A DNA stretch of 64,000 bases from positions 1 to 64,000 of the forward strand of contig NZ_OGTP01000009.1 of the NCBI RefSeq assembly GCF_900258035.1, in the 5' to 3' direction. A program made the translations under genes and the position numbers. Below are positions 61,508-64,000 of the stretch, in pieces (within the stretch, counting starts at the first letter, position 1; every line of letters begins with the position of its first letter). Under the pieces are notes generated by a model, which saw only the letters and a list, made by a program, of their open reading frames with translations, was not told the origin of the DNA and did not search any database. This DNA is from Caballeronia novacaledonica (lineage in GTDB: Bacteria > Pseudomonadota > Gammaproteobacteria > Burkholderiales > Burkholderiaceae).

Positions 61508-64000
61508 GTGGACGTCGCCGCCTGGCTGCGCAGCCTCGGAATGGAGCGGTACGAAGCGGTGTTCGCGCAGAACGCCATCGACGGCGGCGTGCTGCGCAGC
61601 CTCACCGCAGACGATCTGAAGGATCTCGGAATCGCGTCGGTGGGTCATCGGCGGAAAATGCTCGACGCGCTGGCCGAACTGCGGGCGCGTCCCGCGCACG
61701 AAGACGCAGCCGCGAACCCGAACGAGGCGAACGGCGAACGGCGGCAGGTCACGGTGCTGTTCGCCGATCTGTGCGGCTTCACGAAAATGAGCCGTGAAGC
61801 CGATCCGGAAGAAATCGTCGCCGTGCTCGATCGCTATTTCGAGAAAGTCGATCGCATCGTCGAGCAGCATGGCGGTTACGTCGACAAACATGTCGGCGAC
61901 TCGATCATGGCGGTTTTCGGCGCGCCGGTTTCGCATGGGAACGACGTCGAACGCGCCGTGCGCGCGGCCCTCGCGATCACCGAAGCAATGCCCGCGCTGT
62001 CGCGCATGCTCGATCGTCCGGTGTCGGTTCATATCGGCATTGCGGGCGGCGAGGTCGTCGCGAGCGGCATGGGCAGCGCCGCGCATCGCAAGTACACCGT
62101 GACCGGCGATACGGTCAATCTCGCCTCGCGTCTCACCGACGCGGCCGGGCCGTCGGAAATTCTCGTATCGGAAGCCGTGCGGCGTCCTCTGGCCGGGCGC
62201 ATCGAGTGCGCCGAACGCGGCGCGCTCGCGGTCAAAGGGTTCGCGGAGCCGGTTTCGGCGTGGTGTATCGTGGGTCTTCGGCGCAGCGCGCCGGGGCGAC
62301 CGTTCATCGGCCGTATCGGCGAACTGCGCCAGTTTCGCGCGATGCTCCACGCGTGCCTCGACACTCGAATCGGTCGCGCCGTTCTGCTGCGCGGCGAGGC
62401 GGGCATCGGCAAGACGCGTCTTCTCGATGAATTCAGACGCGAAGCGCACGATGCCGGCTTTCTTTGCCACGGCGGCCTCGTGCTCGATTTCGGCGCGGCA
62501 ACCGGACGGGGCGCGATTCAGTCCATCGTGCGCGGGCTTTTGTCGCTCGACGACTCGGCCGATGCGCAATCCGGCGTCGAGCAAGCGATCGGCGACGGCC
62601 TGATCGATCGCGGCGACGCGCTGTTTCTCCAGGATCTCGTCGATGTGCCGATGTCGCTCGACGATCGCACGATCTACGCGGCCATGGACAACGCGATGCG
62701 CATCGACGGCCGGCGAAATGTGCTGACGCGGCTCGTCGAGCGCGCGAGCCGGCGGCAACCTCGGCTGCTGTCGGTCGAGGACATCCACTGGTCGGACGGA
62801 TCGACGTTGAAGGACATCGCCGGGCTGTCGGCGACGGTCGCAGCCTGTCCGGCCGTGCTGGTGTTGACCGCGCGTCCCTCGGACCCGGCGTTCGACGAAA
62901 CGTGGCGCGCGGCGGGCGGGGCGCCGCTTTCGCTCGTCGATCTGAGTCCGCTCAGCGCCGACGAAGCGCACGTGATGGCCGCATCGTTTCCCGGCGCGGC
63001 GGCGGATCTGGCGGCGCGCTGCATCGCGCGGGCGGCGGGCAATCCGCTGTTTCTCGAACAACTGCTCGGCAACGCGGAAGAAAGCGACGAAACCGGCGTG
63101 CCGGGCACGGTGCGCAGTCTCGTGCAGGCGCGTCTGGACCGGCTCGACGCCGTCGACAAAACGGTTTTGCAGGCGGCCTCGGTACTCGGTCAACTCTTCG
63201 AAAAGGACGCGGTCGAGCATCTCGTCGATGGCGCGGGCGCCGCGATGGAACCGCTCCTGACGAGTCTTTTGTTGCGGCGTCAGGGCGCCGGATTCATATT
63301 CCATCACGCGCTCATTCGCGACGCCGTCTACGACGGCTTGCTGAAAAGCCGGCGGCGCGAGCTGCATCGACGTGCCGCGCAGTGGTACGACGGACGCGAT
63401 CCGCTCCTGCGCGCCGAGCATCTCGATCGCGCGGCGGACAGCGCGGCGGCGCGCGCGTATTGCGACGCGGCGCGTTCGCAGGCGAAGGCGCATCGTCATG
63501 AATCGGCGTTGCGGCTCGTCGAGCGAGGGCTTCAGCTTGCGGGCGGCGGCAGCGACCGCGTCGCGCTCGAATGTCTTCGCGGCGATGTGCTGCACGACGC
63601 CGGCGACATGCCTTCGGCGCTCGCGGCATTCGAAGCCGCGCTCGAAGTCGCGGAATCCGATGCGCAGCGTTGTCCGGCGTGGATCGGGCGCGCGACCGTC
63701 AAACGCGTCACGGACGATCTCGACGGCGCCTGGGCCGATCTCCACCTCGCCGCCGATGCCGCCGCCGCCCACGGCTTTCAGCGCGAGGCGGCGCGCATTC
63801 ACTTCCTGCGCGGCAATTTATGTTTTCCGCGCGGGGATATCGACGGCTGCGTGCGCGAACATGAACGCAGCCTCGCACTCGCGCGCGAAGCGGACGATCC
63901 CGAACAGGAAGCGGCCGCGCTCGGCGGGCTCGGAGACGCGGAGTACATGCGCGGCCGGATGATCAGCGCGCACGACGCCTACAGCCGATGCATCGCGCTT
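61508..64000 (+). CDS. SAM-domain class III adenylate cyclase / AAA ATPase regulator (partial)
   Basis: 831 codons, open to the window edge. GTG start behind CCCGGAGATATC; an in-frame ATG at 61451 is an alternative. Residues 1-60 are a SAM domain (VAAWLRSLGMERYEAVF, LTADDLKDLGI). The cyclase domain at about 78-255 has metal Asp87 and Asp131 (FADLCGFTKMS, HVGDSIMAVFG), Lys127 and Asp201 for adenine, Asn204 and Arg208 (TGDTVNLASRL), so it should be active. The AAA ATPase has Walker A GEAGIGKT at 296-303 and LLSVEDIHW. TPR-like repeats follow (SALAAFEAALEVAE, INH-type ARIHFLRGNLCF). Probable cytosolic cAMP signalling sensor. Confidence 0.9.
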   Translation, partial: MDVAAWLRSLGMERYEAVFAQNAIDGGVLRSLTADDLKDLGIASVGHRRKMLDALAELRARPAHEDAAANPNEANGERRQVTVLFADLCGFTKMSREADPEEIVAVLDRYFEKVDRIVEQHGGYVDKHVGDSIMAVFGAPVSHGNDVERAVRAALAITEAMPALSRMLDRPVSVHIGIAGGEVVASGMGSAAHRKYTVTGDTVNLASRLTDAAGPSEILVSEAVRRPLAGRIECAERGALAVKGFAEPVSAWCIVGLRRSAPGRPFIGRIGELRQFRAMLHACLDTRIGRAVLLRGEAGIGKTRLLDEFRREAHDAGFLCHGGLVLDFGAATGRGAIQSIVRGLLSLDDSADAQSGVEQAIGDGLIDRGDALFLQDLVDVPMSLDDRTIYAAMDNAMRIDGRRNVLTRLVERASRRQPRLLSVEDIHWSDGSTLKDIAGLSATVAACPAVLVLTARPSDPAFDETWRAAGGAPLSLVDLSPLSADEAHVMAASFPGAAADLAARCIARAAGNPLFLEQLLGNAEESDETGVPGTVRSLVQARLDRLDAVDKTVLQAASVLGQLFEKDAVEHLVDGAGAAMEPLLTSLLLRRQGAGFIFHHALIRDAVYDGLLKSRRRELHRRAAQWYDGRDPLLRAEHLDRAADSAAARAYCDAARSQAKAHRHESALRLVERGLQLAGGGSDRVALECLRGDVLHDAGDMPSALAAFEAALEVAESDAQRCPAWIGRATVKRVTDDLDGAWADLHLAADAAAAHGFQREAARIHFLRGNLCFPRGDIDGCVREHERSLALAREADDPEQEAAALGGLGDAEYMRGRMISAHDAYSRCIAL

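Noticed and set aside
61430..63802. Long reverse open frame opposite the adenylate cyclase gene
   Set aside because: The forward frame has a SAM domain, cyclase catalytic residues and a Walker A motif; the reverse frame has nothing.

Overview
The window is high-GC, densely coded DNA from a beta-proteobacterium of the Burkholderia / Paraburkholderia / Caballeronia group. The pointers are the gene orders glyA-nrdR, adk-kdsB-Trm112-lpxK, xseA-sodB and argF-argG, the families DUF3318, DUF3579, DUF2242 and DUF4148, a 3-hydroxybutyrate-oligomer hydrolase (PHB metabolism), and a GC-rich intergenic repeat of a kind common in this group. It reads as ordinary chromosome. I see no rRNA, tRNA, CRISPR array, prophage, integrase-bounded island or complete insertion sequence.

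Layout. 1-3.5 kb: end of glyA, nrdR, then a five-gene minor-pilin cluster (fimT, pilV, pilW, pilX, pilE types) joined by stop/start overlaps. 3.5-4.9 kb: a reverse yqjD-yqjE-DUF3318 envelope operon. 5.1-11.2 kb: amino-acid catabolism, with gcdH divergent from an IclR regulator across a clear operator/promoter, then the kynB-kynU-kynA tryptophan operon divergent from its Lrp-type regulator, and a flavin reductase. 11.5-19.5 kb: stress and housekeeping genes (msrA, DUF72, cfa, pdxH, tcdA, a CnoX-like thioredoxin, pirin, eamA). 19.5-25.5 kb: amiC-tsaE, then queG-ogt-xerD, ybaK and plsY. 25.6-33.6 kb: yajQ, murB, argG, argF, DUF3579, rpsT, murJ and sirB1. 33.6-40.2 kb: an SDR dehydrogenase, adk, kdsB, a Trm112-like gene, lpxK, xseA and sodB.

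40.3-47.5 kb is the most accessory-looking part: an AT-richer acyltransferase with a TTG start, a degenerate EAL-domain protein, an MdtD-like exporter behind a GntR regulator, a nested inverted-repeat element of about 0.8 kb (45.48-46.30 kb) and a YhhS-like transporter. 47.9-52.3 kb: xanthine dehydrogenase xdhA-xdhB with an unusually short xdhC. 52.3-56.7 kb: AraC and LysR regulators, a DsbA-fold isomerase and an orphan TAXI-type binding protein. 57.3-61.3 kb: a BON-domain protein, the 3HB-oligomer hydrolase and small envelope proteins. 61.5-64.0 kb: the start of a large SAM-domain / class III adenylate cyclase / ATPase regulator cut by the window edge.

The features most worth a second look are the palindromic element with two mirror-image, diverged mini reading frames, the xdhC that lacks its N-terminal domain, the EAL protein that has lost its catalytic signature, and the operator-promoter between gcdH and iclR. 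Nothing here amounts to a wholly new multi-gene system that I could defend from sequence alone.
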